DNA from: Leptospira semungkisensis | Lineage (GTDB): Bacteria; Spirochaetota; Leptospiria; Leptospirales; Leptospiraceae | Direction: 5' to 3' | Assembly (NCBI RefSeq): GCF_004770055.1 | Contig: NZ_RQEP01000005.1 | Coordinates: 992,001-1,056,000 of the forward strand | DNA: 64,000 nt | Shown here: positions 17,992 through 27,487 of the stretch, in pieces | Layout of the letters: every line of letters begins with the position of its first letter | Position numbering within the stretch: position 1 is the first letter of the stretch | Program-made: the position numbers and the translations under genes | The notes under the pieces: generated by a model | The model's input: the letters and a program-made list of their open reading frames with translations, nothing else | What the model was told of the DNA's origin: nothing | Database searches by the model: none

Positions 17992-19806
17992 ATGGATTAT
18001 AATCTTCTAAACCGCAAACGGTTCACGATTCTATTCGTTCTACTTTGCGTATTTTTTACAGGCTTACTAATTCGCGTCGGCTTTCTAGTCTTCTTCAATG
18101 ATCGAGAGATCGCTTTCAAGAATGGAGAAAGAATATTAAGAGGCGCTATCTATGATAGAAGGGGGATCGAACTCGCTCTCTCTATCGATTCTTCCACGAT
18201 CGGGATCTATCCTGGAAATGTTTACGATCCGAATTTCACAGCAGTACAAATCTCTCCTTTTCTAGATATTCCTCCTGAAAGAATAGAATCCTTGATACGA
18301 GAGAAGAGCAGATACTTTCTTTTGAAAAGGGAAATAGACGATACTACCGCAAGCAGGATTATGGAGATGGCTCTGCCTGGAGTTCGTAGAGAAAGAGAAT
18401 TCAAAAGGGTATATCCTCACGGAAGTTTGGCCGCAAGTCTTGTGGGTTTTACCGGGATGGACGATGACAAGGCACTTTCCGGTTTAGAATATTATTATAA
18501 TCGCGAGCTCATGACTCCGACAGAAAGCGATCCGACGAGAGGTGCGAATGTTCACCTGACCTTGGATGGTCTGATCCAATTTAAATTGGAAAAAGCCTTA
18601 GGCAAGAGATTCGAAGAAGCAGGAGCCAAAAGAGCTGTCGGTCTGCTCATGGAGATTCACACAGGGCGTATACTTGCTATGGCGAGTTTTCCTTCTTTCG
18701 ATCCGAACCGATATGCTTCTTTTGAGGAATATACTCATACAAACTGGGCGATTCGACACGTCTACGAACCCGGTTCCACGATGAAGATCTTTCTCGCGAG
18801 TATTCTACTTAACGAAAATTTAATACGTCCGGACGAGAAGTTCGAATGTCCCGGATATGTGGACTACGGAAAGACACGTATCAAGTGTACTCATGTTCAC
18901 GGAAAAGTAAACTTAGAGGAGATATTGCAATATTCCTGCAATGCTGGAATCATTAAGGCAGCCTCTAAAATTCCCAACGACGTGCTTTTCGAATACATGA
19001 GACGCTTTAGATTCGGAGATAGATCCGGACTTCTTCCAAACGAATCGGTAGGCTATATGCCGAATCTAAACAAATGGACTCCTACTACTCCGATGTTCAT
19101 GGCGATCGGCCAAGGTATCTCGGTTACTCCGATCCAATTAGTGGCTTCTGCCGCTTCGATCGTAAACGGAGGAAGGTTTATTACTCCTAGAGTAGTTTCA
19201 CATATCACGGATGCATACGGAGAAGTATTGCATGAATTCCGTTCCGAAGAGGCGCCTGTCGGGATCAAAGAATACAGCACAGAGAAACTTTTAAGAGCGA
19301 TGACTAGAGTCGTTCAAGCAGGAACTGGAAAGAACGCATATATCCAAGAATATTCCATTGCGGGAAAGACCGGAACAGGACAAAAATCCATATCCGGTCG
19401 AGGATACCAAGACGGCTTATGGTCTGCATCCTTCTTAGGATTCTTTCCTGCAGACAAGCCGAAGGTAGTGGGTTTGATCTTATTCGATGAACCTCGAGGA
19501 GACAGCCATACTGGAGGCGGGCTCGCGGCGCCAGTATTCAGAGAAGTAGTGGAGAATATCATTCCGATCATAGAGCAAGGCGAAAGAACGGTTAACGTTA
19601 GATTGCCTAAGTTGGATCGAAAGCCTCTACAATCCAAGTCGGATCGTTTGCCGGATCTATCAGGAAAGAGTAAGAGAGAAGTAGTAGAATTACTCTCTCC
19701 ATTAGGGGTTCCGTATAAATTGCATGGAAGCGGATTCTGTTATGAACAAGAGCCTTCTGCCGGATCTTCCTACGAAGGAAAAAGGATCAATATATTCTTC
19801 CAATGA
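17992..19806 (+). CDS. Class B penicillin-binding protein (FtsI/PBP2-like) with C-terminal PASTA domain
   Basis: 604 residues. An N-terminal anchor helix (about 10-32) leads to a PBP dimerisation domain containing YDRRG. The transpeptidase domain follows with SxxK as PGSTMKIF, SxN as YSCNAG and KTG as [10 protein letters not shown]-terminal PASTA domain (about 548-604) begins [16 protein letters not shown]. It cross-links septal or side-wall peptidoglycan in the periplasm. PASTA-bearing class B enzymes are usually of the FtsI/SpoVD type, so a division role is likely. The stop codon overlaps the start of the DUF115 gene (ATGA). Confidence 0.93.
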   Translation: MDYNLLNRKRFTILFVLLCVFFTGLLIRVGFLVFFNDREIAFKNGERILRGAIYDRRGIELALSIDSSTIGIYPGNVYDPNFTAVQISPFLDIPPERIESLIREKSRYFLLKREIDDTTASRIMEMALPGVRREREFKRVYPHGSLAASLVGFTGMDDDKALSGLEYYYNRELMTPTESDPTRGANVHLTLDGLIQFKLEKALGKRFEEAGAKRAVGLLMEIHTGRILAMASFPSFDPNRYASFEEYTHTNWAIRHVYEPGSTMKIFLASILLNENLIRPDEKFECPGYVDYGKTRIKCTHVHGKVNLEEILQYSCNAGIIKAASKIPNDVLFEYMRRFRFGDRSGLLPNESVGYMPNLNKWTPTTPMFMAIGQGISVTPIQLVASAASIVNGGRFITPRVVSHITDAYGEVLHEFRSEEAPVGIKEYSTEKLLRAMTRVVQAGTGKNAYIQEYSIAGKTGTGQKSISGRGYQDGLWSASFLGFFPADKPKVVGLILFDEPRGDSHTGGGLAAPVFREVVENIIPIIEQGERTVNVRLPKLDRKPLQSKSDRLPDLSGKSKREVVELLSPLGVPYKLHGSGFCYEQEPSAGSSYEGKRINIFFQ

Positions 19807-21674
19807 ACGAGTTCAGCTCGGAATTGCTCGAGAAAAACCTAGAAGCTCTGCGTAGCTTCGCTCCGGAAGCCGCAGATAGAATACGATCCTCCTCCCAAGA
19901 ACTAGAACTTATACAAACGAATGCAGGACTTCCTACTCTTAAGATCGGAAGCATATATCTCCATAGCTCCAGAGATCCATGGACAGAATCCGTCAGGCAG
20001 CTCGCAGAATTAAATAAAGGGGACGAAGAAAGAGCCTTCTTATTTTTTGGTGCCGGACTCGGATACTCCATACGACATGCGCTCGAATTCGACAAGATTA
20101 TCTGTGTTTGGATGGAACCGTTTCCGGAGATTATGCGTTATGCGTTCTCTACTTATGATTTCTCCGGATCTATCAAGTCGGGAAAGCTAAGGGTCTTCTT
20201 ACCTCCTTATGAAGAGGCCGCATTCTATGAGGGATTTAAAGGGATCTCTGGACTTCCAGTAAGCTTTATTCCTCATAGAGGCAGTTTACAATGGAAGAAG
20301 GATGAATACCAAGAACTCCGGTTCTTAGCGGAAACATTCTTTCATAAGAAAGATGTGAACACTGCAACGTTGACCCGATTCGAAAAGGTCTGGACCGGAA
20401 ATTTTCTAAGAAACCTTCCAGAGCTAGCGAACTTAGAACCCATCCGCGAATTATTCGGGATCTGTAAATCCAAAGTGGATGTGGTAGTCTGCGGAGCTGG
20501 GCCTTCTCTTTATCTTTCATTGCAAGAGCTGAAAGAATATAGAGAGAACTTTCTGTTGATCGCAGTGGATACGGCTCTATTGATTCTACAAAAAGTAGGA
20601 ATAGATCCTGATATAGTATTCAGCGTGGATCCCCAACCTCTAAATTCCAAATATTTAGAAGGATATATCGGCAAGGCCAAATTCGTATTCGATCCTACGA
20701 CTTCATATCATTCATTAAGAATGCCTTATATAGAGAAAAAGCAGTATATGACTTCTTCTCCTTTTCCTTGGATCAAGTTGATCGAGGAGGCGGTTCCGGG
20801 AGGATTGGGTTCTGTAGATTTCGGAGGCTCTGTTTCTACAAATGCGACCAGCCTCGCCGAAAAGATGGAAGCAAGATCCATTTTGCTGCTTGGACAGGAT
20901 CTTTCTTTTCCTGGAACTCAGGCTCACTGCAAAGGAGCGATCTTAGAAGAAAGATTGAACTTTTTAGAATCCCGTAAGTTTAGAAGAGAACATCATAACT
21001 ATAAGCAGATGACTGCTCTTCCCGCAAAATGGGTAGAGTCGGTGAGAGGAAGTAAACTCAGAACGAATGAAAAGCTTTTGATCTTTAAGAAATGGTTCGA
21101 AGAAAGACAAAAGGATAGACCTTGGAGAAATCTCGGCAAAGACGGAGCAAAGCTAGAAGGAATTAATAATGCAAACTTTGCAGATTGGTTCCGGGAGAAT
21201 CCTTCCGATGTTTCTGCGATCCATGAAGTAAGAAATACAATCCAATCTTCTAAAGGGCTGGGAGTAGATAGAGAGAATGTGCTCCAATCACTCCGCAAAG
21301 TCTATAAAGAATTAAAAGAATTTAAAGTACAAGTGAGTGCAGGAGAAGTTCTCTCTAAAAAAATCTACACTCTGATCCAAAAAGGGGAGAAGGACAAGGA
21401 ATCCATCCGAGTCGCGTTAAACGAAATATCTTCGATAGACGACTCTATCAGTTCTAAAAAAGGACTTACCGAATTCTTGGGGATCAGTTTGCAGAGAGTG
21501 ATCCTTGCAATTACAGAAGGATACGATACCGAGCTCACTTTAGAAGAGAAAAAGAATGAAAGGCTATCCATCGCCAAGAAAAGCCTGCTGCTTTATTCCG
21601 GTTTGAAGACTGCGACAGAGATGAATATCCGTCTTTTGAGCAAGTCCCTAGCTAGATTCACCCAAAACTCTTAA
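19803..21674 (+). CDS. DUF115 (MptE/Maf-like) family protein
   Basis: 623 residues with a central DUF115 domain recognised by [10 protein letters not shown] near residue 227 and the following AVDTALLIL...[12 protein letters not shown] block. Relatives include archaeal 6-hydroxymethylpterin diphosphokinases and bacterial Maf proteins that glycosylate flagellins with nonulosonic acids. An N-terminal domain (about 1-200) and a C-terminal helical region (about 480-620) flank it. It is coupled by a 4-base overlap to the PBP gene. Whether it is a glycosyltransferase for flagellar or surface proteins cannot be told from sequence. Confidence 0.85.
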   Translation: MNEFSSELLEKNLEALRSFAPEAADRIRSSSQELELIQTNAGLPTLKIGSIYLHSSRDPWTESVRQLAELNKGDEERAFLFFGAGLGYSIRHALEFDKIICVWMEPFPEIMRYAFSTYDFSGSIKSGKLRVFLPPYEEAAFYEGFKGISGLPVSFIPHRGSLQWKKDEYQELRFLAETFFHKKDVNTATLTRFEKVWTGNFLRNLPELANLEPIRELFGICKSKVDVVVCGAGPSLYLSLQELKEYRENFLLIAVDTALLILQKVGIDPDIVFSVDPQPLNSKYLEGYIGKAKFVFDPTTSYHSLRMPYIEKKQYMTSSPFPWIKLIEEAVPGGLGSVDFGGSVSTNATSLAEKMEARSILLLGQDLSFPGTQAHCKGAILEERLNFLESRKFRREHHNYKQMTALPAKWVESVRGSKLRTNEKLLIFKKWFEERQKDRPWRNLGKDGAKLEGINNANFADWFRENPSDVSAIHEVRNTIQSSKGLGVDRENVLQSLRKVYKELKEFKVQVSAGEVLSKKIYTLIQKGEKDKESIRVALNEISSIDDSISSKKGLTEFLGISLQRVILAITEGYDTELTLEEKKNERLSIAKKSLLLYSGLKTATEMNIRLLSKSLARFTQNS

Positions 21675-21759
21675 GAATTCACTCCGAATCCTGACATAAG
21701 TGCGTCACATTGCATTTTTCGGACCAAAAAACCCTCTTGGAAATTTTTTCTTTTTTCTC

Positions 21760-21807
21760 TTGACGAAAGTTGTGCTACGCACTAAAAGTGGATTGTGCGC
21801 TGCACAA
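21760..21807 (+). promoter_or_regulatory. Promoter with tandem TTGTGC-N3-GCACAA operators, phasin-like gene 1
   Basis: -35 TTGACG (21760-21765), a 17-base spacer and -10 TAAAAG (21783-21788). Operator 1 is TTGTGC-TAC-GCACTA (21770-21784), inside the spacer and overlapping the -10. Operator 2 is the perfect palindrome TTGTGC-GCT-GCACAA (21793-21807), at the expected start site. The centres are 23 bases apart. The layout suggests repression by a dimeric regulator. Confidence 0.7.
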
Positions 21808-21829
21808 CGGCGTAACCAAGGAGCACAAA

Positions 21830-22207
21830 ATGGAAAAACAAATTCTAGATATCCTAAACGCAGGTCTCGGTCTTGTTAAGAGCGGCCAAGAAGGTCTGGA
21901 TAAAGCGAAAGCAGATTTTACTAAGAGTTTCCAAGAACTCGCAGCTAAAGGCGCTTCCGACAATTCAGAAGCTTCTGTTCGTGTTCGTGAGTTCGTAGAC
22001 AAGTTCTTGAACGAAGCGAAAGAACTGACTACCGCAGCTAACAAAACCTACGAAGATACTCGCGCTAAGGCCCTTGAAATCTATAGCCAAGTTGTTGAGG
22101 AAGCTAAGAAAATCGTTCCTCAAGATCAAATTGATGCTATTAAGGCTAAATTTAGCGAAGTTACTGAGACTGTTAAAAAAGCAGCTCCAGTTAAGAAAAC
22201 TGCTTAA
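21830..22207 (+). CDS. Phasin-like protein 1
   Basis: 125 residues, starting at the ATG preceded by AAGGAG. An in-frame start farther upstream would run through the promoter and operators. The protein is an almost continuous amphipathic helix: [26 protein letters not shown], then a Lys/Glu/Ala-rich coiled region and a tail APVKKTA. This resembles phasin-family proteins, which coat polyhydroxyalkanoate granules or act as small helical chaperone-like proteins. A close paralogue lies at 27005 and a shorter one at 57395. It is monocistronic, with its own operator-bearing promoter and a strong terminator. Confidence 0.82.
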   Translation: MEKQILDILNAGLGLVKSGQEGLDKAKADFTKSFQELAAKGASDNSEASVRVREFVDKFLNEAKELTTAANKTYEDTRAKALEIYSQVVEEAKKIVPQDQIDAIKAKFSEVTETVKKAAPVKKTA

Positions 22208-22229
22208 TCAGCCCTTTGAACCTCCCATA

Positions 22230-22263
22230 TCGGCGGGAGTTTCTTCCCGCCGACAATTTTTTC
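22230..22263 (+). terminator. Rho-independent terminator after phasin-like gene 1
   Basis: A perfect 9-bp GC-rich stem, TCGGCGGGA (22230-22238) with TCCCGCCGA (22245-22253), has a 6-base loop and is followed by CAATTTTTT. Confidence 0.88.
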
Positions 22264-22335
22264 CCCTCTCTATTTTATAAAAACCTAATCTTTAAGATCT
22301 AACTTCGGTAAAACGAAAAGGAACGTTCGTAATCG

Positions 22336-23562
22336 TTATTCTTGATCAGCTAGCAAAGAAGAATAAACTTCGAATAGCCTTTGAATTCCTTGCTCGGTCT
22401 CTTGTTCACTTGCGTTGGAGAAATTCCAGCGAAGATGATTACGAATTTGATCTCCTATATAAAAAGCAGAGCCAGGAACAGTGGCCAAACCTTTCTCCAA
22501 GCATTTTCGAAATAGAAGATCAGTATCGATCCTTTTCGGGAATTCCAGCCAGAAGAATAGTCCTCCCTTAGGCATCTCAAACGGAAGAGTGGCTCCAAAA
22601 GTTTTCTCTAAACAATTGAAAGTATGAACTGCCTTTCTTTGATACACTTCTCTAATCTTAGAAAGATGAGTCTCATATTTGTCGGAAGAGACAAATTGAA
22701 AAACAAGCTCCTGGTTCATTGTAGGAGAATGTAGGTCCATGGATTGCTTTTGGACGATCAAATCTTTGATCATAGGTTTAGGTGCTCTGATCCAACCCAC
22801 TCTCAATCCGGGAGACAATGTTTTGGAGAAGGTTCCGATCGAAACGGTTCGATCCGGATTTAAGTTATATAAAGAAACTGGCATACTTCCACTAAAACTA
22901 AGTTCTCTATAAGCAGTATCTTCCAAGAGGGGAAGTCCATACGAAGAAGAAAGTTCACAGATCCTTTCTCGAGACTTGCTAGAATAAGAATGCCCGGAAG
23001 GATTCTGAAAATCAGGAACACAATAGAAGAACTTAGGTTTTTCGGAATAAGATCTTAAGATATACTCCAATTGATCTGTATTCGGACCTTCCTCTTTCTC
23101 GTAATCTACTCCTAGAAAATTGGGGGAATACGAGGAGAAAACTTGAATGGCTCCGAGATAACTGGGTCTCTCTAAGACTATATTAGAATTTTCTTCTATA
23201 AAATATCTGCTGATTAAGTCCAAGGCTTGTTGGGAAGCACTGGTGATGATGATCTCCTCGGCCGAAGAATCCGGATAATAACGTTCTGCGATCCAAGCCC
23301 TTAACTCAGGATGTCCTTGCGTGTCCGCATATTGGAAGAGCTTGGATCCTTTTTGAAGAGCAGAGTTTTGAAAGATTTCCGTTAATTCTTGAATGGGAAA
23401 TAGTGAATCGTCAGGCAAGCCTCCCGCAAAGGAGATCACGTTAGGCGAATCTATCACCTTGAGTATATCCCTAGTAACGGAAACTGGTGTCTTGCTTGTT
23501 CTGGAAGAAGGTCGGAAGGATTCCGCAAAATTCGACTCGGATCTTGTAATTAGCTTGCTCAT
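22336..23562 (-). CDS. PLP-dependent aminotransferase (class I/II, 2-aminoadipate aminotransferase-like)
   Basis: 408 residues, fold type I. The N-terminal VISFAGGLPDDSLFP is typical of the LysN/AraT-like subgroup. The PLP lysine lies in GTFSKTLSPGLRVGW. Substrate could be an aromatic, branched or 2-aminoadipate amino acid. It is transcribed away from a MocR regulator that contains a homologous aminotransferase domain, 60 bases away, so the regulator probably controls this gene. The ATG lies just inside the shared intergenic segment. Confidence 0.9.
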   Translation of the reverse strand: MSKLITRSESNFAESFRPSSRTSKTPVSVTRDILKVIDSPNVISFAGGLPDDSLFPIQELTEIFQNSALQKGSKLFQYADTQGHPELRAWIAERYYPDSSAEEIIITSASQQALDLISRYFIEENSNIVLERPSYLGAIQVFSSYSPNFLGVDYEKEEGPNTDQLEYILRSYSEKPKFFYCVPDFQNPSGHSYSSKSRERICELSSSYGLPLLEDTAYRELSFSGSMPVSLYNLNPDRTVSIGTFSKTLSPGLRVGWIRAPKPMIKDLIVQKQSMDLHSPTMNQELVFQFVSSDKYETHLSKIREVYQRKAVHTFNCLEKTFGATLPFEMPKGGLFFWLEFPKRIDTDLLFRKCLEKGLATVPGSAFYIGDQIRNHLRWNFSNASEQETEQGIQRLFEVYSSLLADQE

Positions 23563-23571
23563 ACCTTATTT

Positions 23572-23590
23572 ATTGTTTATACATTGTTTA
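23572..23590. promoter_or_regulatory. Direct repeat ATTGTTTA x2, candidate MocR operator
   Basis: ATTGTTTA occurs at 23572-23579 and again at 23583-23590, 11 bases apart (one helical turn), between the divergent aminotransferase and MocR genes. MocR regulators commonly bind direct repeats in such positions. Confidence 0.4.
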
Positions 23591-23622
23591 GAATTTCCCA
23601 TACAGATACAGAAATTGATTTT

Positions 23623-25047
23623 ATGACCAATACAGATCGGGCTAATACAAAATACTCCAGAATTGCATCTTCTCTGATCGGTAGAATAGAATCTGGAGAA
23701 TTTGCTCCTGGCTCCAAACTTCCATCCTTACGAAAGATATGCGCTTCTGAGGAATGCAATTTATCCACTGCAGTAGAGGCATTTGGAATATTGCAAGAAA
23801 GAGGTTTTATTAGCGGAAGAGAAAGATCAGGATATTATGTTCTTCCCCGCCCGGAGGTGAGGCCTCAATTCAGATTGGAAAAACCAGTAAGAGTTTCTAA
23901 TCCGACTGTTCCTGAGGAAGTGAGTTCTTTGATGTCAGAATTGGCGGATCCGAGTTTTATTCCTTTCGGTGCAGCAGTTCCTGATTCTCAGTTCTTGCCG
24001 AATTCAGCTCTCCAAAAAGCATATAAGGAATCCTTAAAGGACCAACAAGTATATAAATATGCGGATGCGGCAGGACTCTATGAACTCAGAAAGAAGATAG
24101 CGATACGAGCCTCCGGAAGAGAAAGAAGAATCTCTCCAGAAGAAGTATTTATCACCCTCGGTTGTTCTGAGGCTGCGTTTTTAGCTTTGAGCCTTTTTTT
24201 AAAGCCTGGAGATAAAGTCGTAGTAGAATCTCCTTTGCATTTTGTTCTTTATCAAATATTAGAAAAGCTGAAACTAAAAGCGGTGGAGATCCCTACGAAT
24301 CCGTATACTGGATTGGATTTGGATTCTTATCTTTCCGTAGTCAAAAAAGAAAATCCGAAGTTCCTGATCACTATTCCTACTTTTTCAAATCCGAGCGGCA
24401 GTCTTATGCCGATCGAGTCCAAAAAAGAAGTGCTCCGAATTTCAGGTCGTTTCGGGATCAGGATCTTAGAAGACGATATTTATGGGGATCTACAACATGC
24501 AGGAGGAGTTCGGCCTCCTTCTTTGCTTTCTTTAGATAAGGAAGGTTTGGTGACTCAGGTCTCTTCTCTTTCCAAATCAGTGAATCCGGGCTTGCGTATT
24601 GGATGGATGATTTCTGAAAAGAACCAAGTAGAAAAGGCAAGGCAACTGAGGTTAGTCGAATCCATTTCCTTACCCGCAGCTTCTCAATTGGCTGCTTCTT
24701 ATTTTATGGGCTCCTTGGCTCATGAAAGGCATTTAAGAGAATTTAGAAGAAGGTTAAGTGGATTAGTCTTATCTTATGCGGATACTTTCTTAGAATATTT
24801 TCCCAAGGGAACTGTAGTCCCGATCCCGAAGGGAGGCTTCTTGCTTTGGATAGAACTTCCGAAAGGAAAAGATTCTAGAAGGCTCCGATTCCAAGCAGCA
24901 AAGAAGAAGATCAGTTTGGTTCCTGGAAATCTTTTCTCTTTATCAGGAAAGTATGTGAACAATTTCAGGATCAATGCGGGAGTTTTCATGGGACCTCGAG
25001 TTATTTCCGCCATCCAGACATTGGGAAAAATCGCCAAAGAAATCTAG
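23623..25047 (+). CDS. MocR-type (GntR/aminotransferase fusion) transcriptional regulator
   Basis: 474 residues from the ATG at 23623. A TTG at 23584 would run through the candidate operator. An N-terminal GntR winged helix (about 8-75) has the typical GEFAPGSKLPSLRKI and ERGFISGRERSGYYV blocks. A linker leads to a full fold type I aminotransferase domain with the PLP lysine in SSLSKSVNPGLRIGW. MocR proteins sense PLP and/or an amino acid and usually control a neighbouring divergent gene, here the aminotransferase at 22336. Confidence 0.93.
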   Translation: MTNTDRANTKYSRIASSLIGRIESGEFAPGSKLPSLRKICASEECNLSTAVEAFGILQERGFISGRERSGYYVLPRPEVRPQFRLEKPVRVSNPTVPEEVSSLMSELADPSFIPFGAAVPDSQFLPNSALQKAYKESLKDQQVYKYADAAGLYELRKKIAIRASGRERRISPEEVFITLGCSEAAFLALSLFLKPGDKVVVESPLHFVLYQILEKLKLKAVEIPTNPYTGLDLDSYLSVVKKENPKFLITIPTFSNPSGSLMPIESKKEVLRISGRFGIRILEDDIYGDLQHAGGVRPPSLLSLDKEGLVTQVSSLSKSVNPGLRIGWMISEKNQVEKARQLRLVESISLPAASQLAASYFMGSLAHERHLREFRRRLSGLVLSYADTFLEYFPKGTVVPIPKGGFLLWIELPKGKDSRRLRFQAAKKKISLVPGNLFSLSGKYVNNFRINAGVFMGPRVISAIQTLGKIAKEI

Positions 25048-25097
25048 ATTAAATTATTGTGAGTCAGAATCAGTTCGGATTATTGTCGTAAGCGCAC

Positions 25098-26117
25098 ATG
25101 AATTTAGAAACGGAAATCCAACAGCCTTCAGTTTTATGTAGTCCGAATGGAAAAGTAAACCGCAATGGGATCGGATGGTCCAAGACTCCGATACATAGGT
25201 GTAATGTTAACGGTCATTGGCCTAGAAAGAAAAAATGGAATTATTGGTGCTTCTACGATAACAACTTCTTGGCTTCCTTTACGATTTCCGATCTGGATTA
25301 TGCCGGTGTTATTTTTTGTTACTGGTTGGACCGTAAAACGGGAGAATTTCGAGAGAGCACAGTAATCTCTCCTTTCGGCAAAGGTGCTATGTTGGGACAA
25401 ACTGTTTCCAGTACTGCACGCTTCGAAGGCAAGCAAGGCTTTCTAAATTTTCAAACAAGAGAAGACGGATCCTATCTAATCTCCGTGGACTTTATGAAAG
25501 GCGGTCCAAAGTCCATCAAGGCAGAACTTACATTAGAAATTCCTAATCAATGGGAAAGTTTGAATGTGGTGGTTCCTTGGAGTGCAAATCGTTTTCAATA
25601 TACTCATAAGCTATTCGGATTGGGAGTCAAAGGCAAGGTTGAGTTCGGAGGGAGATCCTACGAATTCCAGCCCAAAGATTCTTTTGCAGTTTTGGATTAT
25701 GGAAGAGGGGTTTGGCCTTATTCCACTCAATGGAATTGGGCATCCATGTCGTATCGTCCGGTTTCCAACGAGGTCTATGGGATCAATCTAGGCGGAGGTT
25801 GGACGGATGGGACCGGTACAACAGAGAACGCTTTATTGATCAATGGTAGAATTTATAAGATTCCTTCTGTAGTTGCTTTCGAATTTGATAAGAAGGATCC
25901 GAAAAAACCTTGGATGATCTACTCCAAGGAGAGCAAGGCTGTCGAGCTTGTATTCACTCCAGATTTTCATCGCAAGGCAGCGTCCAATTTCGGGATTATT
26001 GCATCTAAAGTGGACCAAATGATCGGAAGTTTTGATGGGGTTCTTCGTATCGGTAAAAACGAATTTAGGATTGAAAGCGGACAGGGCTGGGCTGAGAATC
26101 ATATCGCTCGCTGGTAA
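25098..26117 (+). CDS. DUF2804 family protein
   Basis: 339 residues without signal peptide or membrane helix. It has an aromatic-rich beta pattern with the family block LDYGRGVWPY followed by WNWAS, and the GVIFCYWLD and GINLGGGWTDGTG stretches. These match DUF2804, a conserved family of unknown function sometimes compared with lipocalin or hydroxysteroid-binding folds. It lies 50 bases after the MocR gene and 5 bases before the PPK2 gene, so it may share a transcript with them. Confidence 0.82.
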   Translation: MNLETEIQQPSVLCSPNGKVNRNGIGWSKTPIHRCNVNGHWPRKKKWNYWCFYDNNFLASFTISDLDYAGVIFCYWLDRKTGEFRESTVISPFGKGAMLGQTVSSTARFEGKQGFLNFQTREDGSYLISVDFMKGGPKSIKAELTLEIPNQWESLNVVVPWSANRFQYTHKLFGLGVKGKVEFGGRSYEFQPKDSFAVLDYGRGVWPYSTQWNWASMSYRPVSNEVYGINLGGGWTDGTGTTENALLINGRIYKIPSVVAFEFDKKDPKKPWMIYSKESKAVELVFTPDFHRKAASNFGIIASKVDQMIGSFDGVLRIGKNEFRIESGQGWAENHIARW

Positions 26118-26122
26118 ACGAA

Positions 26123-26893
26123 ATGATCCAACTCTCCGAATATTCAACTGACCCGACTGAATCCATCGAAAAAGAAGAGGCCGAAGAGATTCGCCTCAAA
26201 GACCTAAATAAGATCGTAGAGTTACAAACCAGATTATTCGCGAGTAAGAAAAAATCCCTGCTCATCGTTTTGCAGGGAGTAGATGCGGCCGGCAAGGACG
26301 GAACCGTTAAGAAATTATTCGCCGGCCTAAATCCACTCGGGTGCACCTGCCAGGCCTGGAAGGCCCCAACCTCAGAGGAACTGAGCCATGACTTTCTTTG
26401 GAGGATCCATAAATCGGTTCCTGCGAAAGGATGGACCCAGATCTTCAATCGTTCCCAGTATGAGGACATTCTTGTTCCGTATGTAAAAGGATCTTTGCAT
26501 AAGGAGAAGCTTCACTCCAGACTAGATGCAATCCGTTTCTTTGAGAATTTTCTGGTCGAAGAGAACGATACCCAGATTCTGAAGTTCTTCCTTCATATTT
26601 CCAAAAAGGAACAAAAGAAACGGATCGAAGAGAGGATGCAGGATCCCACAAAGAATTGGAAATTCGACCCGAGCGATCTGGAAGCTCATGAAAAATTCCA
26701 TGAATACCAAAACGCTTACGAATTCATCTTTAATCATTCCAAAGATTCCCTTCCTTGGGAGATCATTCCTGCGGATAAGAAATGGTATCGGGATTATCTG
26801 ATTACCAAAGCTGTCAAAAAATGCCTGGAGAAGATGGATCTCAGTTATCCTGAACTGGATTCGAGCCTCGGGCTACCTTCTCTCTCGGAATAA
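26123..26893 (+). CDS. Polyphosphate kinase 2 family protein
   Basis: 256 residues. Walker A is GVDAAGKDG (52-60), preceded by LLIVLQ. The family block IFNRSQYEDILVPYV and the lid region KRIEERMQDPTKNWKFDPSDLE are both present. PPK2 enzymes use polyphosphate to phosphorylate nucleotides (AMP, ADP or GDP) or run in reverse. Single-domain proteins of this size belong to classes I or III; the exact substrate cannot be read from sequence. It follows DUF2804 by 5 bases. The promoter and operators of phasin-like gene 2 lie immediately downstream. Confidence 0.93.
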   Translation: MIQLSEYSTDPTESIEKEEAEEIRLKDLNKIVELQTRLFASKKKSLLIVLQGVDAAGKDGTVKKLFAGLNPLGCTCQAWKAPTSEELSHDFLWRIHKSVPAKGWTQIFNRSQYEDILVPYVKGSLHKEKLHSRLDAIRFFENFLVEENDTQILKFFLHISKKEQKKRIEERMQDPTKNWKFDPSDLEAHEKFHEYQNAYEFIFNHSKDSLPWEIIPADKKWYRDYLITKAVKKCLEKMDLSYPELDSSLGLPSLSE

Positions 26894-26930
26894 TTTTTTT
26901 CTATTTTTTTCCCTTTTCTTTAATTCTCAG

Positions 26931-26978
26931 TTGACCCTTTTTGTGCGGTGCAATAAAAGTGGATTGTGCGCCGCACTA
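26931..26978 (+). promoter_or_regulatory. Promoter with tandem TTGTGC-N3-GCA operators, phasin-like gene 2
   Basis: -35 TTGACC (26931-26936), a 17-base spacer and -10 TAAAAG (26954-26959). Operator 1 is TTGTGC-GGT-GCAATA (26941-26955); operator 2 is TTGTGC-GCC-GCACTA (26964-26978). The distances from -35 to operator 1 (10) and between operators (23) are identical to those upstream of the gene at 21830. Confidence 0.7.
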
Positions 26979-27004
26979 AATATGTGGGCCTAAAGGAGAG
27001 AAAA

Positions 27005-27379
27005 ATGGAAAAGCAACTGTTGGATATTCTGAACGCTGGAATCGGTCTTTTGAAATCAGGTCAGGAAGGTTTGGACAAAGCGAAAGGTGATCTGGAAAAA
27101 ACTTATGGCGAATTAGTAGCGAAAGGCGCTGCTGACAATTCTGAGACTTCCGTTAAGATCCGTGAGTCCGTTGATAAACTTTTGAATGAGATCAAAGAAG
27201 TTTCCACCGTAGCTGGAAAAAACTACGAAGATACTCGCTCTAAAATCGTAGAGAAGTACAACCAAATTTCTGAAGAAATTAAGAAACGCGTTCCAGAAGG
27301 ACAACTCGAAGCGGTTAAAGCAAAACTTGCTGAAGTAGCTGAAACTATCAAAGCTACCACTGCAAAGGCAAAAGCTTAA
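27005..27379 (+). CDS. Phasin-like protein 2
   Basis: 124 residues from the ATG preceded by AAAGGAGAG. It closely follows phasin-like protein 1 from end to end: the same start MEKQ(L/I)LDILNAG, the AKGAADNSE block, the KNYEDTRSK segment and a Lys/Ala-rich tail. It is all-helical with no signal peptide. It probably arose by duplication of the whole unit including the promoter. A hairpin follows the stop. The PPK2 gene lies just upstream on the same strand but the operator-bearing promoter separates the two. Confidence 0.82.
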   Translation: MEKQLLDILNAGIGLLKSGQEGLDKAKGDLEKTYGELVAKGAADNSETSVKIRESVDKLLNEIKEVSTVAGKNYEDTRSKIVEKYNQISEEIKKRVPEGQLEAVKAKLAEVAETIKATTAKAKA

Positions 27380-27394
27380 TCCCTTTGTTATAAG

Positions 27395-27430
27395 AGCGGG
27401 CGTGGGGTCTCTCTCGCCTGCTAATTTCTT
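27395..27430 (+). terminator. Probable terminator after phasin-like gene 2
   Basis: An 8-bp stem with one G-T pair, AGCGGGCG (27395-27402) with CGCCTGCT (27415-27422), followed by AATTTCTTC. Confidence 0.55.
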
Positions 27431-27487
27431 CTTCCTACCTATTTAGCCCTGCTTGACATTTTGCCCATTCGGGTGTCTTTGCTAGGG

